Assembly: GCA_013811975.1 (NCBI GenBank)
Contig: JACCUF010000031.1
Coordinates: forward strand, 1 to 7,297
Length of the DNA: 7,297 nt
Reading direction: 5' to 3'
Source: Geodermatophilaceae bacterium
GTDB taxonomy: Bacteria; Actinomycetota; Actinomycetes; Mycobacteriales; Geodermatophilaceae
Each line of letters starts with the position of its first letter. Within the stretch, counting starts at the first letter, position 1. The notes beneath the pieces were generated by a model. That model worked only from the letters and a program-made list of their open reading frames with translations, had not been told where the DNA came from and did no database searches. The translations under genes were made by a program, and so were the position numbers. Shown piece by piece: positions 5,556 to 7,297 of this stretch.

Positions 5556-7297
5556 CTCCGCCCCGTGGCTGATGACGATGTTCTGAGCCCTGCGAATGCC
5601 AGCGACGATCCGGTTCTCTCCGCTGAACGAGCCCACCTCGACCGAGCCCGGGAGTGCCTCGGGCTGATGCGGGTCACCGCTGGAAACCTCAGCGATGCGG
5701 GCGGGGACGCCTTCGCCAGCGAGATGCTCGGCAGATCCAAGGCCGTACGGCTGAAGTCTCTGGCCGACGACGGCAGAACCCCGCCGTTCTTCGGCCGTAT
5801 CGACCGTCTGCGCGACGCCGACGACGACGCCGGCGGCCTGGAGGAGTTCCACATCGGCCGGCGGCACATCCGCGACGACGCCGGCGACCCGGTCGTCATC
5901 GACTGGCGCGCCCCGATGTCCCGGCCGTTCTATCAAGCGACGCCGGCCCAACCCCAGGGAGTCGCACTTCGCCGACGGTTCGGATTCGCCGGCGCGCTGC
6001 TGACCTCGTACGAGGACGAAGCGCTGATCACCGCCCGAGGCGGCGGCGACCTCGAAGGCGACGGCGGCGGAGCTGGCGACCTGCCGCTGGCAACCCTCGT
6101 GGTAGAGGAGATCGAGCGCCCGAGGGCCGGGCCGATGCGCGACATCGTTGCCACGATCGCACCCGACCAGGACGACATCGTGCGGGCACCGCTGGAGACC
6201 TCGCTGTGCATCCAGGGATCCCCGGGCACCGGCAAGACGGCGGTCGGGCTGCACCGGGCCGCCTACCTGCTCTACACCTACCCCGATCAACTGCATAGAT
6301 CCGGCGTGCTGGTGATCGGGCCGAACGCCGCCTTCCTCCGCTACATCGGCGCAGTCCTTCCGGCACTCGGGGAACTCGATGTCAGCCAGATCACCGTCGA
6401 CGAGCTCACCGCGCGGGTCCCGGTGCGAGGCAAGGACTCCGACGCGCTGGCCGAGCTCAAGGGCGACCGGCGGTGGTCGGGGGTGCTGCAAAGGGCGGTC
6501 TACGGCGGGATCAACAAGCCCCAGGACTCGATCCAGATTCCGCTCTCCGGCCGGCGCTACCGGCTCCCGGTGGAGCGACTGCGCCGCTACGTCGACGATG
6601 TCCGGCGCAGTGGTGTCCCATACGCGGTCGGCCGTGAGCGGCTGGCGATGACCGTCGCCGAGGACGCCCGTCGGCAGAAGGAGCAAGTCGGCGGGTCGCC
6701 GACCGACGCCGAGACGCGGCGCTGCGCGCACAGCACGGAACTGCAGACCTGGCTGGCCGGCGTCTGGCCCGCTGTCGACGCCAAATCGACCGTACGGAGC
6801 CTGCTGAGCGATCCCGACTCGCTGGCTGCGGTGAGCCGCGGGGGATGGACCGATGCCGAATTGGCCCTGCTGACGGTGACGGCGCCTTCGGGGAACGTTC
6901 GATCAGTGCGCTGGAGCGCGGCCGACGCCGTCCTTATCGATGAGGTCGAGGGGTTGCTGCGGCGGACCGAGTTGTTCGGCCACGTCATCCTCGACGAGGC
7001 CCAGGATCTGTCCCCGATGCAGTTACGGGCAGTCGCGCGCCGCGCGCACGCGGGTTCGGTGACCGTGCTCGGCGACATCGCCCAAGGCACCAGCCCGTGG
7101 TCCACGACGGACTGGGCAACCTCGCTTGCCTCGTTGGGCAAGCCCGAGGCCGTCGTACGCGTACTCACCCGCGGCTACCGCGTACCAGGGGAGATCCTCG
7201 ACGTGGCCAACCGGCTGCTGCCTGACCTCGCACCGCAGTTGCCCCCCGCGACCTCGGTCCGGCCCGGTCGCGGTTCGGTGTCCCTGCACTCAGTTGC
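5535..7297 (+). CDS. HelD-like UvrD/Rep-family ATPase (RNA polymerase recycling motor), partial at its C-terminus
   Basis: The first 587 codons of a superfamily-1 ATPase of the HelD group, which in other bacteria binds RNA polymerase and frees it from stalled DNA complexes; some actinobacterial members (HelR) also displace rifamycins. A short helical N-terminus (AERAHLDRARECL) leads to FFGRID (85-90) and IDWRAP (DWRAP 123-127), both typical of HelD. Gln212 in PDQDDIVR fits a Q-like motif. Walker A GSPGTGKT is at 228-235, Walker B DEAQD at 487-491, motif III GDIAQG at 513-518, and GYR (Tyr548) begins the next helicase motif. The family is usually about 700-770 residues, so 110-180 are missing at the right edge. 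An in-frame TGA at 5529-5531 bounds the start. ATG 5535 is the first start, but its nearest GGAG is 15 nt away; GTG 5565 is a strong alternative, being placed for leaderless translation. A helR role in drug resistance is not shown. Confidence 0.9.
   Translation, partial: MVGAEYGLRPVADDDVLSPANASDDPVLSAERAHLDRARECLGLMRVTAGNLSDAGGDAFASEMLGRSKAVRLKSLADDGRTPPFFGRIDRLRDADDDAGGLEEFHIGRRHIRDDAGDPVVIDWRAPMSRPFYQATPAQPQGVALRRRFGFAGALLTSYEDEALITARGGGDLEGDGGGAGDLPLATLVVEEIERPRAGPMRDIVATIAPDQDDIVRAPLETSLCIQGSPGTGKTAVGLHRAAYLLYTYPDQLHRSGVLVIGPNAAFLRYIGAVLPALGELDVSQITVDELTARVPVRGKDSDALAELKGDRRWSGVLQRAVYGGINKPQDSIQIPLSGRRYRLPVERLRRYVDDVRRSGVPYAVGRERLAMTVAEDARRQKEQVGGSPTDAETRRCAHSTELQTWLAGVWPAVDAKSTVRSLLSDPDSLAAVSRGGWTDAELALLTVTAPSGNVRSVRWSAADAVLIDEVEGLLRRTELFGHVILDEAQDLSPMQLRAVARRAHAGSVTVLGDIAQGTSPWSTTDWATSLASLGKPEAVVRVLTRGYRVPGEILDVANRLLPDLAPQLPPATSVRPGRGSVSLHSV

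Overview
The window comes from a high-GC Gram-positive bacterium (actinomycete). Lines I counted by hand in the kinase and glpD genes run at about 72-73% GC. GTG starts, GC-rich third codon positions and the protein types (NarL-type membrane kinase, GlpD, S9C-type peptidase, HelD-like helicase) all fit Actinomycetia. I cannot fix the genus; a propionibacterial or related lineage is only a guess. No RNA gene, CRISPR array, transposase or integrase was recognised.

Layout. (1) 1-591, minus strand: N-terminal part of a membrane sensor histidine kinase, cut by the left edge just after its phospho-acceptor motif. (2) 592-759: a divergent control region with three 12-bp tandem repeats built on CGGCCGAA, a TATATG box and a perfect 7-bp inverted repeat. 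(3) 760-1140, plus: a small four-helix membrane protein resembling the DUF6326 family. At about 50% GC, with several ATA codons and one TTA codon, it is compositionally foreign. (4) 1182-2906, plus: aerobic glycerol-3-phosphate dehydrogenase GlpD, apparently complete. (5) 2907-3068: intergenic region with two identical 18-bp copies of a near-palindromic element 41 bp apart, and a possible promoter. (6) 3069-5207, plus: cytosolic S9-family serine peptidase (beta-propeller plus alpha/beta-hydrolase) with a visible Ser-Asp-His triad. (7) 5204-5514, plus: a remnant gene overlapping the peptidase by 4 nt. Its N- and C-terminal ends survive in different frames and the middle seems deleted. (8) 5535 to the right edge, plus: a HelD-like UvrD/Rep-type ATPase (probable RNA polymerase recycling motor), 3' end outside the window.

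How the genes relate. The kinase and the small membrane protein diverge from one repeat-bearing region, so a response regulator encoded to the left could control both; this is inference. GlpD feeds electrons from glycerol-3-phosphate into the respiratory chain and has no glpF or glpK beside it here. The peptidase and the remnant look like an old translationally coupled pair. The helicase appears to have its own promoter. I see no clearly new multi-gene system. The most noteworthy items are the two repeat elements, the internally deleted gene, the foreign small membrane gene and the possible leaderless start of the helicase.
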